A stretch of 64,000 bases of DNA from Hawksworthiomyces lignivorus (Eukaryota > Ascomycota > Sordariomycetes > Ophiostomatales > Ophiostomataceae), in contig NTMA01000120.1 of the NCBI GenBank assembly GCA_002917075.1, positions 49,208-113,207 of the forward strand, in the 5' to 3' direction. The notes under the pieces were generated by a model that worked only from the letters and a program-made list of their open reading frames with translations, was not told the DNA's origin and ran no database searches. Below, in pieces: positions 1 to 9,612 of the stretch; within the stretch, counting starts at the first letter, position 1; each line of letters opens with the position of its first letter. Made by a program: the position numbers and the translations under genes.

Positions 1-1
1 G

Positions 2-799
2 GCCAAGCGTGCTTCCTTGCGGGAACGTGGCCTCCAGAAGCCCATTGACTTCTTTGGGCTGCATCAGACCGATGCTCCTTGGCTGACGCAGACGATGCCC
101 GAGGCGTCGCTGCCCGTGGACGTGGTGCCGCAAAATGTCACTTGTGTCGGCCCTATCATGGTCTCAGTCGCGCCAGTCGAGGAACAGGACGCAGAAATGG
201 CGGCATGGTTGGCGCAGCGGCCAACGGTGCTCGTAAACCTCGGCAGCTCGGTCATTTACAATGAAGAACGTGCGACAGTCATGGCTGCCGCATTAGCAGC
301 TGTGCTGGACAAAGCTGACGTCCAAATCCTGTGGAAGATGGCCAAAGAGGGCCAGTACGGAGACGAATTCAAGAAGCCGCTCCAGACATACCTGGACCAG
401 GGTCAGGCTAGGATCGAGAAGTGGCTCACCGTTGACCCATCAGCAATTCTAGCTTCCGGGCACATAGTCGCGTTCGTGCACCACGGAGGCGCCGGCTGCT
501 ACCACGAGGCAGTACAGAACGGGATCCCACACGTCGTCCTTCCCCTATGGGTTGACCTTTACAACTTTGCCGCGCTTGTCGAATATCTCGGCATCGGAGT
601 CTGGCCCAACAAACGAGTGGCACCACGGTGGACAGTCGAAGACCTGAGCCAGGGCATCTTAAGGGTGACAGATGGTGGGAACGCAAGTTTGGCAATAAAG
701 GAGAAGTCAAAATATCTAGGACAGCTGGCACAGTCGCGTGGCCATGGCAGAGACCTCGCTGCGAAAGAAATTGCCAAGCTCGCGGCTTCAGGATATTAA
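2..799 (+). CDS. UDP-glycosyltransferase (GT1), 3' part
   Basis: C-terminal part of a GT1-family glycosyltransferase; the reading frame is open from the window edge, so the N-terminal acceptor domain lies outside. The visible 266 residues carry the donor-binding Rossmann half: the strand/loop VLVNLGSS, then the sugar-nucleotide signature with HHGGAG followed by the GIPHVVLPLW segment, as in fungal sterol/secondary-metabolite glucosyltransferases. The family moves a sugar (usually glucose) from UDP-sugar to a hydroxyl of a lipophilic acceptor. No intron is needed in this part, and the stop is TAA. The acceptor cannot be judged from this half. Position next to tailoring-type genes (transesterase fold, P450, transporters) is compatible with metabolite glycosylation, but that is inference. 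Confidence 0.85.
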   Translation, partial: AKRASLRERGLQKPIDFFGLHQTDAPWLTQTMPEASLPVDVVPQNVTCVGPIMVSVAPVEEQDAEMAAWLAQRPTVLVNLGSSVIYNEERATVMAAALAAVLDKADVQILWKMAKEGQYGDEFKKPLQTYLDQGQARIEKWLTVDPSAILASGHIVAFVHHGGAGCYHEAVQNGIPHVVLPLWVDLYNFAALVEYLGIGVWPNKRVAPRWTVEDLSQGILRVTDGGNASLAIKEKSKYLGQLAQSRGHGRDLAAKEIAKLAASGY

Positions 800-1625
800 A
801 GGCGGATAATTAGAATGTTTTGGGAAGGAATTCCAAACTCTCTAAAACTTAAACATTTATTTAGAAATCCACCTACTGATAGAGATAGATTACATATATA
901 AAGATGAGGGTAGGATTCAGATCAAGAATAAAAGGGAAACAAGCCAAACTGACTCGAGTAGCAGTTACATATCCACCCTAATGTATCTACAGTTTACGAC
1001 CATTGCACCACAGCTAGTCATTTATTTGTCGTTTATTTATCCCAATCGCCCTATTTTAGCACGCCAGAAAATAGTCTAAGCGTATGGCCAGGTCTAGGCC
1101 GTTGGCAGCCTCTAGCCGCATGTGAATCTCGAAGGAATTCAGCACTCGCGCGATCCCTGATCTGCCATTGCAGGCTAACCACAAAAGCGTCCTATGCAGT
1201 AGAGTCATTCTGCCGTTTTGCTGAGGCACTTCAGCTACATGGAGACGAAACATCCAATTGGCGCTACCGAATCATGCATGGTCATTTACCGCCCTTTTTG
1301 AGCACCAGCCTAACTATCTTGGGAACATCCAATAAAGCTTTGATAGGAAACCAATGAAATAAAGCAACCATTATTCAATGGAAGGCAGATGACACGGATT
1401 GAGTTAAAGCTTCAGCCGGGCGTCGGAAGAAAAGGAGGATGAGCTTTCACAAAGAGAGCCGCAGGGGCTTCCCACATATGTAATCTTGGCCACCGGGTTT
1501 TCTTTTTGCTTGAACTGATGTAAACTTTACTACCCGCGTAGTTTCTCATCTGCATTTATGTAATTCTCAAACTACTAGCTTGCCCAGAAAGTCCATCATA
1601 CCTATATTACTCTTCGACAAGTGCA
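800..1625. other. Intergenic, no gene seen
   Basis: AT-rich spacer between the 3' end of the glycosyltransferase and the start of the secreted Cys-rich gene. Only short random reading frames occur on either strand, and no RNA gene or repeat was recognised. The last 200 bases should hold the promoter of the downstream gene. Confidence 0.6.
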
Positions 1626-2600
1626 ATGGCCAGACAACTTGTGGTTTCCCTATTATTCTCTGCTGTCCCTGTCTTTGCCATCGACTTTGGATTCAATAAT
1701 ACTAGCATCGAAGATGGCTTTCTGATCAGCGACCTTGTCTGCGACGACAACTTTGTGCAATGTTATTTCTATCCCGGTGAAGGTCAGTTCCCAGCACATT
1801 CTCTTCTCATTCGCCTTTTTGCTTTCACAAATGACTTTTCGTGGTTCCATCAGCCGACGATGTGGCCAGCCAAAGTTAAAAGCAGTCTCTGCGCAGCACA
1901 ATGACTGACTCATATTTTCTGTATTTGAGCAGATCCTGGCAAGTATTGCGCTGTCGCTCGCCTTTGTGAAGTCTGCAGCGATCTCAGTCCTGTTTTGTCA
2001 GAGTGCTGCAAAGGCGAGACTTATAGTTTGAACTATGATGGCCCTGCGTGCACGTCTCTGAACTCGGCGGTCAGCTCGTATAAGTCGGCCGTAGCGCCTC
2101 TGCAGACTTACTACTCGGCGTCGGACAACCGTCCTTGCCTTTATTTGCAAGAGTACTGGGACGAATGCACAGATACCTATCTCTTTGGCCAGCCTGAAAC
2201 GGCTACCGTCCCAGCTTCGGTCCAGACGTCATGTTTCTGTGATATGGCTTCTGTCAACGGGAACCAAATCGTTTCTTGCTATACACATCTTGCATCGTGG
2301 CTAGCGGATGGCGCCGTCACGGCCTTGAGCTCTAACTACGAGTCGATTTGCCAAGGCACGCTAAGCAGCATAGCTCTAGCCCAGGTAAAGAAGATAGCAT
2401 TATTTTCTTACATATGGATACTGAGAGTCGTCTGGTAACATTTCAATTGTATTTAGATACCAACCGTCACTACCAGCACCAGTAGCACCAGTAGCGCTCC
2501 CACGACGACGAGCCCCAGAGGCTTGACCCCTTTGCCCACGCAGACAAATGCAGCGATGCATGGCTATACTCCTGTAGTAGCCGTCGGTTTTGTGGTATGA
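1626..2600 (+). CDS. Secreted cysteine-rich protein, 3 exons
   Basis: Assembled from exons 1626-1782, 1933-2384 and 2457-2600 (250 aa); both introns have GT..AG ends and keep frame. The product starts with a clear signal peptide (hydrophobic LVVSLLFSAVPVF, cleavage likely after residue 18, A|ID). The mature part is rich in cysteines, including CDDNFVQC, CAVARLCEVC and an ECC pair, spread over about 170 residues, suggesting disulfides. A Thr/Ser/Pro stretch follows (about residues 200-225, encoded by exon 3), then a short hydrophobic end (VVAVGFVV). This layout is typical of fungal extracellular or wall-associated proteins, and the C-terminus could be a weak GPI-anchor signal. I do not recognise the family; it could be an effector or cell-surface protein. 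Confidence in the gene is good, in function low. Confidence 0.75.
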
Positions 2601-3531
2601 ATAACTGGCTTACTCTTGTCGCAAACCCACCGCGTATTATGTCTCTTCCAAGTGCTAATTTAACCACAGTTCGTGGTTGTTGTTTTGAATGTAGCTGCCT
2701 TTTGATGATATGCTGCAGGCTAAAATCACACACATACACACACACACACACCAAAAAAAAAAAAAAGCTTGATGTTGGGCAGGGTCGTCGGTGCCGTACT
2801 CTAACCTCAGTTCTTAGTGAGAAATAGTCCTATGTTACCTAACCAAGGTCAATGAGATACAACTGAATGCTCAAATTAGAAAGCGTCAGCTTTCTCAATA
2901 CGGGATAATGCGAGGGTACATCACAAACACGAAGTTATCAATGAACTCAGTTTGATTTGCTTTCATGCTGGCACAGCAGCCTAGACCATAGCTTCGGAGC
3001 ATCTGGCGCCCTACAACTAATTGGTAAGGCGAAATGTAATAGCGCATAGAGAGCAAAGCTTGATATGTTTACAAGCTTAGTATTTGACCTACATTGTAAC
3101 TTTCAATATTCTTTTTTTTGTTTCTGCTGCAGCAATTTGCTTATAAGGATTTCGACACAGCCCCTATGACGTACGTAGCAATATTGTAGAGCTCAAAATG
3201 CTATCCTTTTTCTAAAAACATTATTAACTCAAACCCTTATTTTCACGATTACTACCGAAACAATAGATGACAATGTAGTGATACGCAATGTCTACACAAT
3301 TCCTAAATCATCGACCTACGTTATTTCCATTACCACAGACACGGAATACGATGCTGCTGATAATGACTGCTACAATCTGCGAAGCCGAGATTGCTGAATT
3401 TAAGGCCATAACAATACCTTGCCGATGTTCTGCAATCACCAAGGACTTCCTCTGCTTTTTTAATCGCGAGTTTGATACTCTAGCCTTGATCCAAAGCCAA
3501 TTTTTCATAGCTAGTTAAACGAACGAACAAC
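2601..3531. other. Intergenic with CA/A microsatellite
   Basis: No coding gene seen. It contains a CA-dinucleotide tract at about 2727-2752 running into 14 A residues (2753-2766). The rest is AT-rich and leads into the promoter of the small repeat-peptide gene. Confidence 0.6.
2727..2766 (+). repeat. (CA)n plus poly-A microsatellite
   Basis: Dinucleotide CA repeat with one interruption (CATACA), followed directly by a run of 14 A. Such a tract is length-polymorphic between strains. No coding role. Confidence 0.9.
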
Positions 3532-3756
3532 ATGCGTGCCTCGACTTATCTCGCTGCCGCCTTCGCCGGTCTGGTGATGGCCGGAGTCATTCCTGCCGAC
3601 GTCAAACGGGAGGCTCTCGCTGACGGCATGTCGACCGTTGAAGCCCGCGAGGTGAACGCTGCTCAACGCAGTGGCACAAATCGCAACGCTCAAATGAACT
3701 ATGGAAAGCATGAGGTGGCCGCTACCCAAAGCAGCGGCACCAACCGCAATGCTTAG
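3532..3756 (+). CDS. Small secreted repeat peptide precursor (Kex2-type)
   Basis: Single-exon 74-aa product. Residues 1-18 or so form a signal peptide (MRASTYLAAAFAGLVMAG, followed by VIPAD). A dibasic KR at about residue 26 would suit Kex2 cleavage. The remainder holds two copies of a 13-residue core (VNAAQRSGTNRNA and VAATQSSGTNRNA) separated by a QMNYGKHE linker, so the repeat unit is about 21 codons. The layout (signal, propeptide, dibasic site, repeats) matches kexin-processed secreted peptides and some RiPP precursors of filamentous fungi. No maturation enzyme (UstYa-type DUF3328, tyrosinase) is visible nearby. DNA past the stop still resembles a third unit (see findings). The start is the only ATG placing the signal peptide at the N-terminus. 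Confidence 0.7.
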   Translation: MRASTYLAAAFAGLVMAGVIPADVKREALADGMSTVEAREVNAAQRSGTNRNAQMNYGKHEVAATQSSGTNRNA

Positions 3757-4417
3757 ATGAAATACATACTCGAGTAGCACTCGCAGTAGCAACGCCTAGT
3801 GCCACTTTTAAGATGATCACGAACGACAATGAGAACGAAACAAACCTGGTCATAAGAATGAGAAAATGTTATGGTTCGTACGTCTCATCGCTGACTTTTA
3901 AGCGGGTAGATCCTCTCTAATCTTTCCGAGGTATATTGTGAAATATGCGATCTCGTATTTGAGACATGTGCTAACTTGCCTGTTTCATGTTATTCTATTT
4001 GGTAGGAAGAAAAGAGACGTCAGAACCAAACGTCTTTTGGTGGCTGTGCCGCGGGGAACAGAAGGATTTACGCGTTTCATTACTATAGCGTTTCATATAT
4101 CAATATTCTCTTGCTATGCTCCTAATTGATAAACCGCATTGAGAACTCTTTTTTGGGGGTATTGCCCTTTTATTACCGATTACCAGTTACTCAGTATGCA
4201 TTTCGTGTATTAGGTAAGAAAGTTAAGCCAACGGCACATATATTTGTCCACGACAGATTATCGTAGTTGACCATTTCCGAGCCTCACACTATAATTTAAC
4301 GCCCGTCTATGTCTTTTTCACCCACTGCCTCTCTTCTTTTTAATTTTCAATCCTCCTCATTCTCTGCCTATGAAATAAAAAGAAGACTGAAAAGATAGGA
4401 AAGAAAAACTGCCTACA
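3757..4417. other. Intergenic; decayed repeat at left edge
   Basis: The first 60 bases after the repeat-peptide stop look like a degenerated third repeat unit (the string CAACGC..AGTG.CAC recurs at about 3789-3804). Beyond that there is AT-rich sequence with no gene seen; the right end is the promoter of the beta-lactamase-fold gene. Confidence 0.5.
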
Positions 4418-5740
4418 ATGGAATATTTTGAAGCGGAGCTCGCCGAGGCAACGAACCCGGTCAGTGGGGACTTGCTGGGTGCTGTTGCGATAGTTGTTGA
4501 TAACAAAGGTGAGCAAATGCGTGCCATAATAAGTAGCGCAATTTAAATGAAAATAAAGAGGAAAAATCCCAGCTAACACTACATTTCATAAACAGGGAAC
4601 TTCTTGTACCAGTATGCAGCTGGTCGCCAGTTCCTTGACGACAAATCGCCACCACTGGATCCAGACTGTACCATATCACTTACCTCGGCGGGCAAGTTCA
4701 TCACCAACATCGCAGCCTTGCAATTGGTGGAGCGTGGCATCTTGACGCTCGATGAGCCTATTAAGAAGCACATTCCGGAGATCGAAAAGTGCTTGGTAGT
4801 GGAAGAAGTGGAAACGGAGGGCGACGGGGGCAAGGAGAAAAAGATTGTGGTCCGCGCTCCGGCCCGGGACGTTACGCTGCGCGACCTGCTCCTCAACACG
4901 AGCGGCATGGGCAGCGATGAAACGTACGTACAGCGATTTGGCAGCGCAGACCGCGTGCCGCCGCTAGGATTCCCCGACGACGCGCATTACCTAGCCAGGC
5001 TGCGATTCTCGCACCTCTTCTTCGAGCCAGGAGAAGGGTTTGAGTACGGCTGGAGCATCTACGCCGTACAGCTGCTCGTCGAGCGGCTCGGCGACAAGGA
5101 CAAGTTTGTCCAGTACGCCAACGAGCACATCTTCAACGCTCTCAGCATGACCGCATCCACATACATGCCGGCCCAGGAGCCGCACGTTTGGGATCGCCGC
5201 CTGCAGATGGTGGAGCGAGAGGTAGACCCGGCGAGTGGCAAGTCCCACCTTGTGACGGCGGATGACGCCACGCAGGGCCTGACCTGCAGCATGTCCGACT
5301 TGGCCAAGCTCTTCGGCGACATTCTGTCGGCCGACTGCAAGCTGCTCCGGCTTCAAGAGCACCGCGACATGCTCTTTGCGCCGCAGCTGGTGCCTGGAAG
5401 CCGTGCGCACCAAGCGCTGCTGGCTGAGGCTACCAACTACGGCTTCTTGCTGCCGCTGGAAGAGGGTGTGTCCCACAAGGTGTCGTGGGCGCTGTCACCG
5501 CCGCCGCCGGTCAACTGGACCGTGGCAGGCACGCTCTTGGAGGCAGACGATGCCCTGCCCGGCTCAGGCATTCCCGGGGGGACGGTGACGTTTGAGGGAA
5601 TGCCAAATGTAACTTGGACCATGAACCGCGAAAAAGGACGCGCAATGCTGTTTGGCCATCAGCTGCTGCCCACGTATGATGTAAAGGCGCACAACATGGT
5701 TACCCGTTTCATGCGTGACGCCTGGAAGACGTTTGGCTAG
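4418..5740 (+). CDS. Beta-lactamase/transesterase-fold serine hydrolase
   Basis: Exons 4418-4508 and 4596-5740 give 411 aa. The serine-protease-like beta-lactamase (class C/EstB/LovD) fold is indicated by the SxxK motif at S61-A-G-K64, the LLLNTSGM segment near residue 130 that is typical of this family, and a YGW motif with Tyr181 as the probable catalytic tyrosine. There is no signal peptide, so it is probably cytosolic. Fungal members are esterases, acyltransferases acting on polyketide products, or lactonases; beta-lactam hydrolysis is rarely their role. A Zn2Cys6 regulator lies downstream on the same strand, followed by a P450 and a sugar-type transporter, so a tailoring or catabolic role is plausible. 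The start is ATG within the short first exon, which supplies the first beta-strand (GAVAIVVD). Confidence 0.85.
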
Positions 5741-6589
5741 GTGGAAAGTAACGAAAGGTGTAAGCACACCTCCAGCAGAACAATTATACAGCACCGTCAA
5801 TACATAAATCCACCGTTTAGGATTTGGCGTTATGTAAATTCTGCAGTTGCATTATGTGCGGTCTTAATTATGGTCATATTCTCAGTTTGAATCGTACAGG
5901 CTATTTTAGGTGCAGCTCTTGGGTCGGCTCCTATCTCTTCCGGACTTAGCTTTTGTAACCGAAAAATTGCTTCGCCCCAATTGCACTTCATGATTTTCAG
6001 GAGTCTAGATCAGGAGATTTCTGTGCAAAGAACCTACCAAGAAAACTCGCCCACAGAGAACATATGCAGACAAGGGTACGAAACCGTTCTTTCGACGTAC
6101 AAGCAACTTTCCGCCTTCTTGTCATATTTTCATTTCCGAATCCCGTCTAAAAAAACTTGACATCACGGAATCTTAATGGTGTTCAGCAGCGCAGACACAA
6201 TCAAAGACAACAGCGCCGGTTTTCGGGCATCACAGCTTTTTCCCGAACGCCGAAAGCACTACCTGTTTTAGGGAAATCTCTCCGACACTTCGACTTGTCC
6301 CCTCAGTGCAATATGGAGTAAATGAAGATCAGATTGCGGAGAACGTCGTCCTAGTGCACTTCGTTCGCGGGGGAGCCTTTTTTCCTCTATTGTAGTTTAA
6401 AAAAAAACAGCTTCTCCGCTTTCTTTAGAAGCGGAGAAACACTACATAAAATGATAACTTCGGACTCTTTGTCCGTTTAAGACCATTCTCTCCTCGAAGT
6501 TCACATTGCCTTGTCGGGTCGAAAATACATTCTTGTCAGTCTGTCGCAGAACGATCGCCATAGACGTCCGGGGCATTGTTTTTGCGCCT
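5741..6589. other. Intergenic; promoter of Zn2Cys6 gene
   Basis: No gene seen. It holds the 3' region of the hydrolase gene and the upstream region of the regulator, including a perfect 10-bp inverted repeat at 6412-6438. Confidence 0.6.
6412..6438. promoter_or_regulatory. Inverted repeat / possible CCG-N13-CGG site
   Basis: The arms TTCTCCGCTT (6412-6421) and AAGCGGAGAA (6429-6438) are perfectly complementary with a 7-nt loop, about 150 bp upstream of the regulator ATG. The arms contain CCG and CGG triplets 13 nt apart. Zn2Cys6 dimers bind pairs of CGG triplets in different orientations, so this could be an autoregulatory operator. It could equally be an RNA hairpin in the leader or a terminator. 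Confidence 0.35.
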
Positions 6590-9296
6590 ATGGATCGCCG
6601 TGCCATCCAGAGTTCTTGGTTAGCTTCTCATCTCTACGACCTTGCGGAATATCTTCAAGTTTATTATTGCATGGAATCATAGGATCTAATATTTCACACT
6701 CTCAGCCGGTTATGCCGTGAACGCCATCTCAAATGTAAAAATTCAATTACTTTTGGCACTGGAGCTCTATGTCTCATGGTTTGGCTCTTCCATATTGTCC
6801 AGACATGACTAATCCTTGTATTATCTCTCTTATGTGTAGGCGACCGATCCTCTCCCGCATGCAAGAATTGCCAAAAAATTGGGCAGAAATGCCGACCGGC
6901 ACCCCCCTTTCAATTCAAAGAAGTAAATTATAACGGCCAGGGATCGGCCAAGAGACGAAAACGGCGAGTTGATTCTGAAGGCCTAAGCGGTCGACAAGGA
7001 CTGCCAGACGGTCAAGAGGTTACGCCGCAACAAGAACAACAAGAAGAGGCGCGGCAAGAAGAAAACGAAGATAACACTGAGGCACACCTATTTGAATGGC
7101 GCCTGCCGACTGGTGGCGGCTCTGGAAACTCGCTGGCTCATATAAATGACAGTGTTAACGATGCTGCGGGCGAAGACACCGTCACCCGGTCTCCAAGGCA
7201 AGCAGAGCCACAGACTCAGCCACAGCAACATCACGACCCCCATCGTGAGCAAGTCGGTTTGGACAACATTATTGGAAACTCGGGTCCGCAAGCGTACTTC
7301 AGCAGTCCAGAGAATGACTCCCATGATCCAGTGTTTTCCTCAAGCGATGAACTGTTTCAACACCCACCGGCAATCTTTGGACTCCCATTGACGGCTACCA
7401 TTTCTACCGACTATGGCTCCCACAGCTTTATGGGGTCAGCCTTCCCAGCAGCCGAAACCTCAGCCACTGTATCCGGAAGAGAATTTGGCGAAGCGCACCC
7501 CGTTCTCGACACACAGTCCCCCGCACACACCAATGCATCTTCTCCAGATGTGCCTCTCACGCCTGGGAACTTTCATCCCAGTCCGCATGACTTGAGCCAA
7601 CCAGATCGTGAGCATCGAAGACAGTCACAACCAGATACTCTTCGCATCTCTAGTGCGTATCGTAGTACTCCGCATACGAACGTTTATTCCCGAGCAGTAA
7701 CAGTACCGGTAGCGACACCGGAAGAGAACAACTCTGATGATAGAACACACAGCAATGCTCATGATGGAAATCGATTGCCATTTACGATGTTGCAGACGCG
7801 GGAGGCCCATCTTGTCAAGTTCTTCATGCAAACGTGGGGCCCGCTCTTGGATTGTAACGACCCAGAACGTCATTTCGCTCTCAAGGTGCCGCAGCTGGCC
7901 CTGACAAAAGCGCCGTTCTTGCTCTCCGCCATCTTGACCATCTCTGCCCTGCAGCTGAGCCGGGTCTCCGACTATCCTCTCAGCGCAGCTAAGTACTACC
8001 GGCGCCAGTGTGGTCGCTCGTTGATTCCTGTGCTTCAAGACTTGACCAATTATGAGACGGAAGGGGCGATATTTACCACCTATGTCCTTTTGCGCATCTA
8101 CGATCAGATGACAGGTAAGCACATCCATTATCTTCCATATTTTCTCTGCTTTTGTCACCCAACTAATTTGAAAAGTCGCCTTGCGTGAGCGGCCCCCTGA
8201 CAGCTTATTTTCGTCTTCTTTGGCGCTCTCCACTTCCCCATGGCTGGCATACCGGGACGAAGAAGGCATCCTTAAACGCGCAGCATTCTGGGTGCACGTG
8301 CGCGAAGACATCCACGTCGCTCTGTTCCTGCGGTGCCCAATAAAGATCGACTATGTGCTCTTCCAACAGAATATTGAAGCAGTAGCGCAGCTGACGCACG
8401 CAGACCGCCTTGCGCGTGAGCACACCGCAGGAAGCAGGGGAACTGGGGGCGACGGAAGAGACGTCCGTGGCCGAGGTGGCAGGGGAAGCAGTGCTTGCAG
8501 TGCCGTCGTGGGCAACGACGAATCCTCTGCTGCCGCCGCGCGGCCGGTGACCCGGCCTCACCAGCCGCTGCCCGAGCCCGTGATCGAGTGCGCGTGGAGC
8601 AACCAGATCATTGGGCTGACTTGCGACGTAATCAACTTTTGCTTTGGCCCGGAGCACGACAAGTCCGTTGAGGCCTGGGCGGCTCTCTTGGCCAAAGTCG
8701 AGCGCTGGAACCTCGAAAAGCCGCCAACGTTCATGCCGTTCCACGAGCAAGACTCCCGGCCGGAAGAAAACCAGGTGTTTCCGCGCATATGGCTTAGTTG
8801 TGATTGGCACGGTACGTTCATACGGAGCCTGTTCTACAAACTTACATGAATTCTTTTAATTGACCACTTCCATTTTGTACAGTGATGGGATTTCTGTATT
8901 ATCACCTGTCTCTCATTTTGCTGAAGAGCCACCGACCTGGACAGAAGCTCTCCTACGTGTCAACGTTTAATGGAAAGGTACCATTTCCATACATTTTCTA
9001 ATATAGATATCTCAATTTCGTCTGATCTTCCTAGCGAGTTAACTAACTATTATTAGGGAGAGATTATCAACCACACGCGGATTCTATGCGGCATTGTTAT
9101 ATCCAATCCTATCGCGCAGGCGCTGATTGTCGCGTGCCATATGATCAATGTCGCCGGCGTGTTTCTCGAGTCGCCTGCAGAGCAAAACGAAGTCTTACAG
9201 CTGCTTCATATGACGAGGACGGCGACCGGCTGGCCAGTTGCAGAGGTAGAGAAAAGGCTCCGAGAAGCATGGGCCAAGCAGCCCGAAACAAGATAG
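6590..9296 (+). CDS. Zn2Cys6 transcription factor (fungal_trans domain)
   Basis: Six exons: 6590-6618, 6706-6734, 6840-8114, 8176-8811, 8883-8977, 9057-9296 (767 aa). The zinc cluster is reconstructed across the first three: C-RL-C-RERHLK-C, then DRSSPA-C-KN-C-QKIGQK-C, i.e. CX2CX6CX6CX2CX6C starting at residue 10. Each splice joint falls inside the cluster and restores a cysteine or lysine codon, which strongly supports the two 29-nt exons. A basic stretch (KRRKRR) follows at about residue 45, then a Gln/Glu-rich linker. The fungal-specific transcription factor middle region starts near residue 340 (HLVKFFMQTWGPLLD). The product is nuclear, probably a dimer on CGG-containing sites. It lies between the hydrolase and P450 genes and may regulate them. 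Confidence 0.85.
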
Positions 9297-9612
9297 CAAT
9301 AAGAGCTTGATAACTCACATTCTGTCCTTGGTAGCACGTTATCTGAACTTCAATCCAGTTGATGGCAAGATGTAGATCATGGCCAATACGTCCACTTAGT
9401 ACTTAGGAATATAGAAAGATCAAGAAGTCCTATAAGCTAATCAAACTAATCACTATTTGCTCATTCTTTCTTTGCAAGTAAGTCATATTTCATTTAGATT
9501 TGATTCCAACACTTCCAACTACTCATTCTCTCAATCTCATTTATTTATTCCGTACATAGTGCTCTGAATTAACTGGTTCATGGCTTTATCCGACAGATAC
9601 TTCGTCATCTGT
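9297..9612. other. Convergent intergenic spacer
   Basis: About 316 bp of AT-rich sequence between the ends of the Zn2Cys6 regulator (+) and the P450 (-). It is presumably overlapping 3' UTRs; nothing else seen. Confidence 0.6.
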
